Positions 54,652-64,000 of a DNA stretch of 64,000 nucleotides are shown here, piece after piece; positions within the stretch are counted from its first letter, which is position 1, and every line of letters starts with the position of its first letter. Both the position numbers and the translations under genes were made by a program. Under the pieces are notes generated by a model. It worked only from the letters and a program-made list of their open reading frames with translations, was not told the origin of the DNA and searched no databases. The stretch comes from Nitratidesulfovibrio termitidis HI1 (GTDB taxonomy: Bacteria; Desulfobacterota; Desulfovibrionia; Desulfovibrionales; Desulfovibrionaceae). The stretch is from assembly GCF_000504305.1 (NCBI RefSeq), contig NZ_KI632512.1, forward strand, positions 2,489,469-2,553,468, written 5' to 3'.

Positions 54652-57600
54652 GTCGCCCCTCACGCGGGGGCGTGGATAGAAACTTGGCGATATGCACACG
54701 CGCCAGGAGCGAACGCTGGTCGCCCCTCACGCGGGGGCGTGGATAGAAACAGGTGCGGCGGTGGGCCATCAAGGTGGCCCTTCGTCGCCCCTCACGCGGG
54801 GGCGTGGATAGAAACTGGTTGTAGTTGCGTCTCATCGCGAGCCTCTCCCGTCGCCCCTCACGCGGGGGCGTGGATAGAAACGTCGGAAAGATTGGCGTTC
54901 TGCGGGGTGACGCATGTCGCCCCTCACGCGGGGGCGTGGATAGAAACAGGTTGCGCCACGGCGTGGGTATCGGCGGCAGGATGTCGCCCCTCACGCGGGG
55001 GCGTGGATAGAAACCCGTCGAGCAACGGAAGCTGCACCTGTACCTGCTCGTCGCCCCTCACGCGGGGGCGTGGATAGAAACAAGCGCCTGTGTGGCGCTC
55101 ATGCGGTTGACGATGGTCGCCCCTCACGCGGGGGCGTGGATAGAAACCAGTCTCCCCTGCAGGTGACCGTGCTGGATTCCACGTCGCCCCTCACGCGGGG
55201 GCGTGGATAGAAACCGTAATGCCGGGCGCTCCCACTCCTCCCGGCCCTGTCGCCCCTCACGCGGGGGCGTGGATAGAAACACCAGGTCGGGCGTGCACAG
55301 CACGTCCACGCGGTTGTCGCCCCTCACGCGGGGGCGTGGATAGAAACCGGCACGGCAGAGGTGCACAACAAGGTGCGCCTGGTCGCCCCTCACGCGGGGG
55401 CGTGGATAGAAACTGGGACCGTTTGCTGTCCCGGCCCGACGTGCGCAAGTCGCCCCTCACGCGGGGGCGTGGATAGAAACAACTCCGCCGCCTCGTCCAC
55501 CCTGGCCGACGTGGTCGCCCCTCACGCGGGGGCGTGGATAGAAACGCAGGGTGTCGGTCAGGTCCGTCAGGGCCAGCAGGTCGCCCCTCACGCGGGGGCG
55601 TGGATAGAAACTCGCTGAATACCGGCGCCGACATCCTGACGTTCCGTCGCCCCTCACGCGGGGGCGTGGATAGAAACCACGCGCCGCCGCGTGAGCGCCC
55701 ACCCCTTTGACGTCGCCCCTCACGCGGGGGCGTGGATAGAAACGTACGACAGGTAGTGCAGGGCGGCAGGGGTACCCGTCGCCCCTCACGCGGGGGCGTG
55801 GATAGAAACACCGAACCGCACCACCCCAACGATCCCGCCCGTAGTCGCCCCTCACGCGGGGGCGTGGATAGAAACCTTGCCTCGCGGGATGGGGTGCGAC
55901 GTGCCTTGGTCGCCCCTCACGCGGGGGCGTGGATAGAAACCGGTTCGATACCCGGCAGGCGGAAGACCTGGCGACGTCGCCCCTCACGCGGGGGCGTGGA
56001 TAGAAACCGAGCCCCCGCCTGTTCCTCTCTCACGCCCGGTCGTCGCCCCTCACGCGGGGGCGTGGATAGAAACCGCCGGAGGGTCCAGCCCTTGCCGCTG
56101 GTATTCCAGTCGCCCCTCACGCGGGGGCGTGGATAGAAACGGCGCATCCGTATTGCGGGACATGGCCGTCAGGGGGTCGCCCCTCACGCGGGGGCGTGGA
56201 TAGAAACCCGTTGTTGTTGTTGTTGCCATCCGGGCGGACGTGTCGCCCCTCACGCGGGGGCGTGGATAGAAACGGCGCATCCGTATTGCGGGACATGGCC
56301 GTCAGGGGGTCGCCCCTCACGCGGGGGCGTGGATAGAAACCCGTTGTTGTTGTTGTTGCCATCCGGGCGGACGTGTCGCCCCTCACGCGGGGGCGTGGAT
56401 AGAAACACGGTTCACGGCGGAAGAAGAACAGGCGAGCAGGGTCGCCCCTCACGCGGGGGCGTGGATAGAAACCCGGACCAAGGGGGTCGTCGGATAGCTC
56501 CATACCTGTCGCCCCTCACGCGGGGGCGTGGATAGAAACCCGAACGACATCCGCCGCAGCCAGCCCGGCGCCGGTCGCCCCTCACGCGGGGGCGTGGATA
56601 GAAACGGGAACAGGATGCGCGCGGGAACGTTGGCTGCGCTGTCGCCCCTCACGCGGGGGCGTGGATAGAAACATGAAGAACATGGCGGCAGCGGCCATGC
56701 TGCCGGGTCGCCCCTCACGCGGGGGCGTGGATAGAAACTGGCGAAAGGCGCAGCGGACCCGGTTTTCCACGGTCGCCCCTCACGCGGGGGCGTGGATAGA
56801 AACCCTTGGTGCCGGGGGCGAGGAGAAAGGAGAACCTGTCGCCCCTCACGCGGGGGCGTGGATAGAAACTCTGCGCTGATGCACAAGCACGGGCTGTCGC
56901 AGGTCGCCCCTCACGCGGGGGCGTGGATAGAAACGTGGGTGACGTGCTGGAACTGGACGACGCAGAAGGTCGCCCCTCACGCGGGGGCGTGGATAGAAAC
57001 CCGGTCACGCCCAGGCCCTGCTGGAAGTGCTGGAGTCGCCCCTCACGCGGGGGCGTGGATAGAAACCAAGGTGAGCCCGGCCTGCGACCACTGCTATGCA
57101 GGTCGCCCCTCACGCGGGGGCGTGGATAGAAACAGGCCCATGAGGTATTCAAGGCGCGGCGCGTCCATGTCGCCCCTCACGCGGGGGCGTGGATAGAAAC
57201 AAGCCTCGTACCGGGGCTTGACGGCACCTACAGTCGCCCCTCACGCGGGGGCGTGGATAGAAACCGCTATGACGACCCGTTCTGGTCCACCCACTACCGT
57301 CGCCCCTCACGCGGGGGCGTGGATAGAAACTCCAAAAGGCTGGCGGACTATGCGCGTGTTGCTGCGTCGCCCCTCACGCGGGGGCGTGGATAGAAACTGG
57401 GGACCGTACCGGTGGTATCCCCTGCCCGCAGTCGCCCCTCACGCGGGGGCGTGGATAGAAACCGTTCACGGTCCCGTCATCCTGCACCGGGATGCGGTCG
57501 CCCCTCACGCGGGGGCGTGGATAGAAACTCCAGCAACTGCACGCCCGCCACGCCCGGCAGGGTCGCCCCTCACGCGGGGGCGTGGATAGAAACGCGCCCC

Positions 57601-59600
57601 CGGCGTGCTCGCACACGGGGTGGAGGGTCGCCCCTCACGCGGGGGCGTGGATAGAAACCTGCTGGCGCGGCGCGACGGCGGAAAGATCGTCTGTCGCCCC
57701 TCACGCGGGGGCGTGGATAGAAACGACCGCATCTCGCAGGACTTCTCCGGCCGCCTGGTCGCCCCTCACGCGGGGGCGTGGATAGAAACACTTTAAAGTT
57801 TGCAGAACTTGCGCCATTTCGTAGTCGCCCCTCACGCGGGGGCGTGGATAGAAACCAGGTCTTGCGCCCCCACGGTCGTGCACGTTGCGTCGCCCCTCAC
57901 GCGGGGGCGTGGATAGAAACCGCTCCGGGGACGGTGAAGTCACGGACGTGGCTGGTCGCCCCTCACGCGGGGGCGTGGATAGAAACTTTTAAAGAAACAA
58001 TGCCCGCCGAAGCGGGCATTGTCGCCCCTCACGCGGGGGCGTGGATAGAAACGGAAACCTGCACGTCGCAGACGGTGCAGGCATTGGTCGCCCCTCACGC
58101 GGGGGCGTGGATAGAAACCGCTTACCCGGCCACGACACTCGCGGGCGGGGTGGTCGCCCCTCACGCGGGGGCGTGGATAGAAACCTCATGAGGCGTGAGG
58201 TTTTGGCGGTTCGCATTTGTCGCCCCTCACGCGGGGGCGTGGATAGAAACAAGTCCTGGGGTGAGTGGGGCACGACACGCATTGGTCGCCCCTCACGCGG
58301 GGGCGTGGATAGAAACCGGCGAAACGGACGGCGTAAAAGGCGGCGCCACGTCGCCCCTCACGCGGGGGCGTGGATAGAAACAGCCTGCGCCTGTCCGACC
58401 GCTGGACGCAAGGGGGTCGCCCCTCACGCGGGGGCGTGGATAGAAACTCGCGGGTGGGGCACCGTGACCTTGCCGGGCCGGTCGCCCCTCACGCGGGGGC
58501 GTGGATAGAAACCGACACTACTGCGAACACGGAACAGGTCCGCAAGTCGCCCCTCACGCGGGGGCGTGGATAGAAACCCCACCGAGGCGCAACTGCTCAA
58601 CGCCTCGTACACGTCGCCCCTCACGCGGGGGCGTGGATAGAAACGCATTCCTGCGGGTGCGGCACGTGCACGTTCCCGGGTCGCCCCTCACGCGGGGGCG
58701 TGGATAGAAACCTGTTTGTCGGGCGCGGCGCGGGCACCAACGAGGTCGCCCCTCACGCGGGGGCGTGGATAGAAACTGCAGCCCCTCAAGCCTCATGGCC
58801 TCGTCCAGCCTGTCGCCCCTCACGCGGGGGCGTGGATAGAAACATCGACGCCGTACACCGCCGGTATCCTGGCCCTGGTCGCCCCTCACGCGGGGGCGTG
58901 GATAGAAACAACAAAATGGAACGCGCCCTTATCGAAGGCCAGGGTCGCCCCTCACGCGGGGGCGTGGATAGAAACCCGAACGACATCCGCCGCAGCCAGC
59001 CCGGCGCCGGTCGCCCCTCACGCGGGGGCGTGGATAGAAACTAAACACCGACGCAACATCGTCCTCACCGCCCAGTCGCCCCTCACGCGGGGGCGTGGAT
59101 AGAAACGGCTGCGGCGGGGTCAACGCCGCCCCGGCGTTGGTCGCCCCTCACGCGGGGGCGTGGATAGAAACAGTTTGTAGCCGCTTCGCGGCTGCACCAC
59201 GTCCCGTCGCCCCTCACGCGGGGGCGTGGATAGAAACTTGTTGCCCTGCTGATGCCCCCTGCCGTTGCATGTCGCCCCTCACGCGGGGGCGTGGATAGAA
59301 ACCTCGATGGTGGGCAGGGTGTAGCCGCCCTGCTCGTCGCCCCTCACGCGGGGGCGTGGATAGAAACTCCACGTCCAGCCGCAGCACGTCGGGCGGCGGC
59401 GTCGCCCCTCACGCGGGGGCGTGGATAGAAACGCCTTCGCCGGACACGATGCGGATGTCGTTGGTCGCGTCGCCCCTCACGCGGGGGCGTGGATAGAAAC
59501 CGGATATGGGGGCTCGCGGGCACCCACCTGGGGGCGTCGCCCCTCACGCGGGGGCGTGGATAGAAACCATGCTGGACAGGGCGGCTGCGAGGGTAGATGT
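54652..59600 (+). CRISPR. Type I-C CRISPR array, leader-proximal part (75 repeats)
   Basis: By hand count 75 repeats of 32 bp with spacers of 33-36 bp. The repeat begins GTCGCCCCTC, has a CCCC...GGGG stem, and ends GGATAGAAAC; all copies read are identical. The first repeat is 54652-54683, the last of this part 59536-59567, followed by a 33-bp spacer (59568-59600) that abuts an insertion sequence. Orientation follows from the leader, the repeat 3' end and the degenerate repeat at the far end. A two-spacer block is duplicated at 56109-56374, and one spacer occurs twice (56540, 58976). Confidence 0.98.
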
Positions 59601-60723
59601 GTATACTGCCCCCCATTAACAAGGTGGCCCTGTTAAGGTAGTTTTCTTCCATCCTTGGAGGAAGCATGAAACGCCGAGTCTGGGACAGCAAAAGCAAGGC
59701 CCGCATTGTGCTTGAGGGATTGCAGGGTCGCTCTGTGGCAAGCATTTGCAGTGAGTATCAAATCACTCAGGGTATGTATTACCGCTGGCGCGACACGTTG
59801 TTGGCCAATGCCGCCCTGGCTTTTGAGGTGGGCGCCACTAACCGACGAGAAGAACGCCTTGCGACAGAGAACCAAAAACTCAAGCAAGCCGTTGGCGAAC
59901 TGACGCTGGAGTTAAAAAAACGACTGGTAAGCGGCAAGCGCCGATCCGGCCAGGCCCAGCTTCAGCGCGATGCCGAACTCTTGCCGTTGATCGAGTCCCT
60001 GAAAATGGAACATCCCTTTTGGGGCTATCGCCGCGTATGGGCCACCCTTCGGTATAAAAACGGCCTGATCATCAACGTCAAACGAGTGGCGCGCCTGATG
60101 CGTCTGCATGGCCTTGGGGTGAAGCGCGCAGCCTTGCGGGCAAAGCGCACCCCTTCCGGAAGCAAGCCGCGCCCCGTCCGCCCGTGTCAGTGGTGGGGCA
60201 TCGACATGACCAAGGTCATGACGGAAGGCGGCTGGGTGTATATCGTGCTGGTGGTGGACTGGTTTTCCAAGAAGATCGTGGGCCACCATGCCGACTACCG
60301 GAGCCGGAGCCATGAGTGGCTGCAAGCTCTGGATACGGCTATCCAGACGCACTTTCCCGGAGGCGTCCGGGGGCACGGCCTGAGCCTGATGAGCGACAAC
60401 GGCTGCCAACCGACAGGAACGGCTTTTATGCGCGCCTGCGCGACTCTCGGCATCACGCAGGCGTTTACCAGCTACAACAATCCCAAAGGGAACGCGGATA
60501 CCGAGCGGACAATGCGTACGATCAAGGAAGAGCTCTTCTGGCTGCACGAATGGCGTAGCCTGGAACACCTCAACCGCGCCCTCTCTGACTGGATAGAAAA
60601 CTTCAACACCACATACCTGCATTCGGCGCTTGGCTGGAAGACTCCGCAAGGCGTCCATCAGCAGGCAAACAAAACCTGGCGGAATTCTCCCTTAAAGGCC
60701 GCTTGATTTAAGGGGGGCATTAC
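59601..60723 (+). mobile_element. IS3-family insertion sequence inside the CRISPR array
   Basis: 1123 bp. The ends are imperfect inverted repeats, GTATACTGCCCCCCATTAA on the left and GTAATGCCCCCCTTAA on the complemented right. ATGT flanks both sides (59597-59600 and 60724-60727) as a likely target duplication. It is inserted exactly between a spacer and the next repeat. It encodes one full transposase frame and looks recent and active. Confidence 0.92.
59666..60706 (+). CDS. IS3-family transposase, OrfA-OrfB as one frame
   Basis: 346 residues. An N-terminal helix-turn-helix and coiled region (about 1-85) corresponds to OrfA. The integrase core follows, with Asp in GIDMTK, Asp in LMSDNG and Glu in TERTMRTIKEE. 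In most IS3 elements OrfA and OrfB are joined only by programmed frameshifting; here one frame runs through. A run of seven A (59914-59920) lies at the junction, and a +1 shift there meets TAA within three codons, which would give a short OrfA-like product. Confidence 0.93.
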   Translation: MKRRVWDSKSKARIVLEGLQGRSVASICSEYQITQGMYYRWRDTLLANAALAFEVGATNRREERLATENQKLKQAVGELTLELKKRLVSGKRRSGQAQLQRDAELLPLIESLKMEHPFWGYRRVWATLRYKNGLIINVKRVARLMRLHGLGVKRAALRAKRTPSGSKPRPVRPCQWWGIDMTKVMTEGGWVYIVLVVDWFSKKIVGHHADYRSRSHEWLQALDTAIQTHFPGGVRGHGLSLMSDNGCQPTGTAFMRACATLGITQAFTSYNNPKGNADTERTMRTIKEELFWLHEWRSLEHLNRALSDWIENFNTTYLHSALGWKTPQGVHQQANKTWRNSPLKAA

Positions 60724-60727
60724 ATGT

Positions 60728-62805
60728 GTCGCCCCTCACGCGGGGGCGTGGATAGAAACTCGGCAAATTCCATCAGGTCGCGCTGGTACGCGTCGCCCCT
60801 CACGCGGGGGCGTGGATAGAAACCGACACCTCTCGGATATCGGCGGTATCCCCGTATCGTCGCCCCTCACGCGGGGGCGTGGATAGAAACAGGGTGGCCA
60901 TCAGCGCCTCCGTGCCGGGGCATGTCGCCCCTCACGCGGGGGCGTGGATAGAAACCACGTGACCCCACCAGCGCCGGGGATCGAACCCGGTCGCCCCTCA
61001 CGCGGGGGCGTGGATAGAAACGCGCGGGCGCGGGGATACGACAACGCGTTGTCCTGTCGCCCCTCACGCGGGGGCGTGGATAGAAACCGCTGGCCGTGGA
61101 CCAGAAGCTGGTGCGCCGCGGTCGCCCCTCACGCGGGGGCGTGGATAGAAACGCAGCTGTTGCAGCGCACGCTGCGCCGGTTTGAGTCGCCCCTCACGCG
61201 GGGGCGTGGATAGAAACAAGCTGGTGCGCGGCGTGGGCAGGCTGCCCGACGCGTCGCCCCTCACGCGGGGGCGTGGATAGAAACGAGCACTACGGGTTCA
61301 CCTCGTGCCCGCTGCCGGGTCGCCCCTCACGCGGGGGCGTGGATAGAAACCAGGCATTCCCATGCGGTTTCGCCCGGCTCCACGGTCGCCCCTCACGCGG
61401 GGGCGTGGATAGAAACACCAGACCCTGCCGCTGCCCGGCATCCTGGCCCCGGTCGCCCCTCACGCGGGGGCGTGGATAGAAACAGGATCTGGGCCCGCGC
61501 AAAGTAGAACTTTCGCGTCGCCCCTCACGCGGGGGCGTGGATAGAAACTGCCTGTGGTACGAGGGCGAGGCGAAGAGCGCCGTCGCCCCTCACGCGGGGG
61601 CGTGGATAGAAACGCCGCAGAACTGGCCGAAGCGTGGAACGCAGCCTGTCGCCCCTCACGCGGGGGCGTGGATAGAAACCGTTTCCCGATGGCCGGAGCC
61701 TGACGGATGAGATCGTCGCCCCTCACGCGGGGGCGTGGATAGAAACCCGCACGCGCAGGTCTGCATACAGACCCCACATGGTCGCCCCTCACGCGGGGGC
61801 GTGGATAGAAACTGTGCATGGATCAGGCCCTGCGCCTGGCCAGGGCGTCGCCCCTCACGCGGGGGCGTGGATAGAAACCCCTGCGTCACGCCGTCGTCTC
61901 TGACGGTCATGGCAGGTCGCCCCTCACGCGGGGGCGTGGATAGAAACCTCCGAGAAGTCCATGCAGGCGTGGGCGTGGGCCGTCGCCCCTCACGCGGGGG
62001 CGTGGATAGAAACCTCTCCCGCGCCGCGCAGCTTGGATATTTTGACGTGGTCGCCCCTCACGCGGGGGCGTGGATAGAAACTTTAATAGTCCTTGCTGGG
62101 ACCAGCCGTGCCGCAGGTCGCCCCTCACGCGGGGGCGTGGATAGAAACGCCCTCGGCCCCGGCGCGGTCGATGCCGTCATCAGTCGCCCCTCACGCGGGG
62201 GCGTGGATAGAAACACGCCGTCACGGGCCGCGCGCCCACGGTGGCCTCGTCGCCCCTCACGCGGGGGCGTGGATAGAAACCCCTTCCGTAGGCGGCGGGG
62301 CATCTTCGACCTGCGTCGCCCCTCACGCGGGGGCGTGGATAGAAACTCCGCGATGATGAGGTCCACGTATTTGACGCGCGTCGCCCCTCACGCGGGGGCG
62401 TGGATAGAAACCTCCGGCGCGCGGAGGATGCGCTCGATGCCCACGTCGCCCCTCACGCGGGGGCGTGGATAGAAACTGCAGCATCATTGTCGTTTCGGAC
62501 GAAAGGCCCGCGTCGCCCCTCACGCGGGGGCGTGGATAGAAACACCGTCTCGGGCGCGTTGGGCGCCCAGGGGCCAGGTCGCCCCTCACGCGGGGGCGTG
62601 GATAGAAACGCCGGGCACGGCGCGCGGGTGGCTGCGGAGTACTGGTCGCCCCTCACGCGGGGGCGTGGATAGAAACCCGCACAACGAGGGCATGACACGT
62701 CGTCCAGTGGGTCGCCCCTCACGCGGGGGCGTGGATAGAAACACGCCGTACAGGGTCTTTCAGTTCCAGCGGTGCGGGTCGCCCCGCGCAGGCGTCGCTC
62801 GGAAC
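60728..62805 (+). CRISPR. Type I-C CRISPR array, leader-distal part (31 repeats plus a degenerate one)
   Basis: 31 more copies of the same 32-bp repeat (60728 to 62742) and a final degenerate copy at 62778-62805. The last copy keeps GTCGCCCC, AGGCGT and GGAAC but lacks several bases. A worn terminal repeat is usual at the leader-distal end. The IS at 59601 now separates these spacers from the leader and its promoter. Confidence 0.97.
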
Positions 62806-63140
62806 ATGTACGATTGGTCCGCGGAAAGTAAGGCAAGGGTTGCGTCCTATGTAGGCAAATGCCCCAGAATGGAGTTGAGGCCCTCCGCCCCGTTGCCTGC
62901 CGTGCGCTTTCCGGTATGGTGAAGAAAACCCCCATTCAGGAGGCCGCCATGCCGCATGCCCGCCGCGCACACCACGAAGCGCTCCATGAAGTTCCCCTCC
63001 CCGAGCACCACGCCACGCATCAAGACTCTGATGCGCGCCGCAACCCGGCCCCACCCCGCATTGCCGGAAACACCATCGGCCACAGGTCGGCCTCCACTCA
63101 CGGGTGCCGCGCCGCATCCCGCACCGTGCCCGGCGGCCTC
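62806..63140. other. Gap after the array; possible alternative start of the cytochrome gene
   Basis: No separate gene. An AGGAGG with ATG at 62949 opens a frame that continues into the cytochrome at 63141 and would add 64 polar residues before its signal peptide. The site is strong but the product would hide the lipoprotein signal, so I keep the later start. Confidence 0.4.
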
Positions 63141-63467
63141 ATGTCCCACACCGGGCCAACCCAGGGGATCAGCGCCCTGCTCGGTCCGCTGGTTCTCACC
63201 GCCGGGCTGGTCATGACGTTGGCCACCCTGCTGGCTGGCTGCGGTGACAAGACTCCCCCCGGTGAGGTGGTGGTCATGCGGGCCTGCCGCATCTGCCACG
63301 GCGCGGACCGCATCTGCGCGGACATCGGCAAGCCGGACCGGGCGGGCTGGGAAAAGACCGTGGACCGGATGATTGCGGGCGGCGCCAACGTCACTCCCGA
63401 GGAGCGTACCGTCGTCATCGACTGGCTGTCCACGCGGAAGCCGGGCGACAAGCCCTTGTGCCCGTAA
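63141..63467 (+). CDS. Small monohaem c-type cytochrome lipoprotein
   Basis: 108 residues. A hydrophobic signal ends in the lipobox LLAGC (Cys about 33), so the mature protein is probably a periplasm-facing lipoprotein. One haem motif CRICH is followed by GADRIC, then DRAGWEKTVDRMIAGGANV, and a short C-terminal helix. It is a class I-like minimal cytochrome. The gene cut at the window end is a paralogue. The start is uncertain because no ribosome site precedes 63141; see the entry for 62806-63140. Confidence 0.75.
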   Translation: MSHTGPTQGISALLGPLVLTAGLVMTLATLLAGCGDKTPPGEVVVMRACRICHGADRICADIGKPDRAGWEKTVDRMIAGGANVTPEERTVVIDWLSTRKPGDKPLCP

Positions 63468-63735
63468 GGAGAATTCTGTCACTTTCCGGAAAGCACCCGA
63501 TCAACCTCCGGACACTACGCACGTGTGCACCCATACCGCGCGCTTGCCGCACCCCTTGCCGGGCTGGCAATCGACTCTGCCATGGCAGGCCGCGCCCCGC
63601 CCACCTGTCGGGCGGCCCCCTCTTCCGCCCTCGACAGCGGGGACAAGCCCCCCGCGCGCCGAGCCGGTCAGTCGGCACGGTTGCTTCCGCTGAGCCTCCA
63701 TCCGACACGGCCATGCCCTTTGCCGCATCATCCCG
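63468..63735. other. Gap without gene between the two cytochrome genes
   Basis: No supported gene on either strand. It ends in a promoter for the second cytochrome. Confidence 0.5.
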
Positions 63736-63763
63736 TTGCGTCCTGCGCACCCGCGTGTATACT
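63736..63763 (+). promoter_or_regulatory. Sigma-70-type promoter of the second cytochrome
   Basis: TTGCGT, 16-bp spacer, TATACT. The -10 is one base from consensus. It lies 33 bp before the ATG at 63796, and AAGGAG follows at 63784. Confidence 0.55.
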
Positions 63764-63795
63764 CGCGGCAATTCCCCTCAACCAAGGAGTCGCTC

Positions 63796-64000
63796 ATGCG
63801 CCGTACGCCCCCCCGCCGTGGCCGGATGCCGTCCTGTCTGACCGCCCTGGCCGTATCCGCCACCCTGGCAGCAGTTGCCGCCTTTTCCTCCGCCGTGCCC
63901 GCCACCGCGCAAGACCCGGCGGGCACCGTCATGTCCGCCTGCACCAGGTGCCACAACACCCAGCGCATCTGTGCCAACCTGGGCGCCAAGGACAAGGCCG
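63796..64000 (+). CDS. Small c-type cytochrome, 5' part (cut by window end)
   Basis: 68 residues are visible. A signal peptide (basic start MRRTPPRRGR, hydrophobic core, cleavage near ATAQD) is followed by one haem motif CTRCH and NTQRICANLGAKDKA. This matches CRICHGADRICADIGKPDRA of the upstream lipoprotein, so the two are paralogues, this one soluble. The ATG at 63796 has AAGGAG 6 bp before it. Confidence 0.85.
   Translation, partial: MRRTPPRRGRMPSCLTALAVSATLAAVAAFSSAVPATAQDPAGTVMSACTRCHNTQRICANLGAKDKA

Noticed and set aside
54580-62672. Many open frames inside the CRISPR array, with repeated peptides such as PHAGAWIET or FLSTPPREGR
   Set aside because: They are translations of the 32-bp repeat and random spacers; no ribosome sites and no protein family.
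54652-62805. Two independent CRISPR arrays
   Set aside because: The repeat is identical on both sides of the IS and the flanking ATGT duplication shows one array split by insertion.
62949-63140. Start of the cytochrome at the strong AGGAGG-ATG site
   Set aside because: It would put 64 polar residues before the lipoprotein signal. Kept as an alternative only.

Overview
The window is a GC-rich chromosome segment whose gene content points to a sulfate-reducing deltaproteobacterium of the Desulfovibrio / Nitratidesulfovibrio group. The pointers are a glycyl-radical C-S lyase feeding sulfite to respiration, a tungsten-type aldehyde:ferredoxin oxidoreductase, small c-type cytochromes, and a type I-C (Dvulg) CRISPR system with the repeat familiar from Desulfovibrio vulgaris. 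The species call is inference from gene content, not from a database match.

Layout. 1-14361: a catabolic island. A glycyl radical enzyme of the isethionate / dihydroxypropanesulfonate sulfite-lyase group and its radical-SAM activase form one operon. A second operon holds an SDR dehydrogenase, a Tau/Ssu-like ABC importer with two permeases and two ATPases, a beta-hydroxyacid dehydrogenase resembling sulfolactaldehyde reductase, and a GabD-type aldehyde dehydrogenase. A sigma-54 activator follows. Both operons have a good -24/-12 promoter preceded by copies of one dyad (GTCGCA-N4-TGCRAC), so they look like one regulon for taking up an organosulfonate and cleaving its C-S bond.

14745-20675: a stand-alone IMP cyclohydrolase, the GTPase HflX, a roughly 350-nt candidate structured RNA with a stable-RNA-type promoter, and a CoA-disulfide/persulfide reductase fused to a rhodanese domain. 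20943-24865: a DMT exporter, an AraC-alkyltransferase, a small protein and a ThiF-like E1. 25084-27491: an aldehyde:ferredoxin oxidoreductase followed by two MoaD/ThiS-like proteins. 28109-32102: a polyamine ABC transporter (potABCD order). 32833-44704: mainly housekeeping genes on the minus strand (polysaccharide deacetylase, aroE, hisG, hisI, a TrmO-aldolase fusion, thiL, a UvrD-type helicase, an AlkP-superfamily protein), with one plus-strand GT-D-like glycosyltransferase. Near-identical palindromic repeats lie in three of the intergenic gaps.

46336-62805: tRNA-Leu(UAA), then a complete type I-C cas operon (cas3-cas5-cas8c-cas7-cas4-cas1-cas2), a leader and a very large CRISPR array. I count 106 intact repeats and one degenerate last repeat. 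The array is split by an intact 1.1-kb IS3-family element inserted exactly at a spacer/repeat junction. 63141-64000: two related small monohaem cytochromes, the second cut by the window edge.
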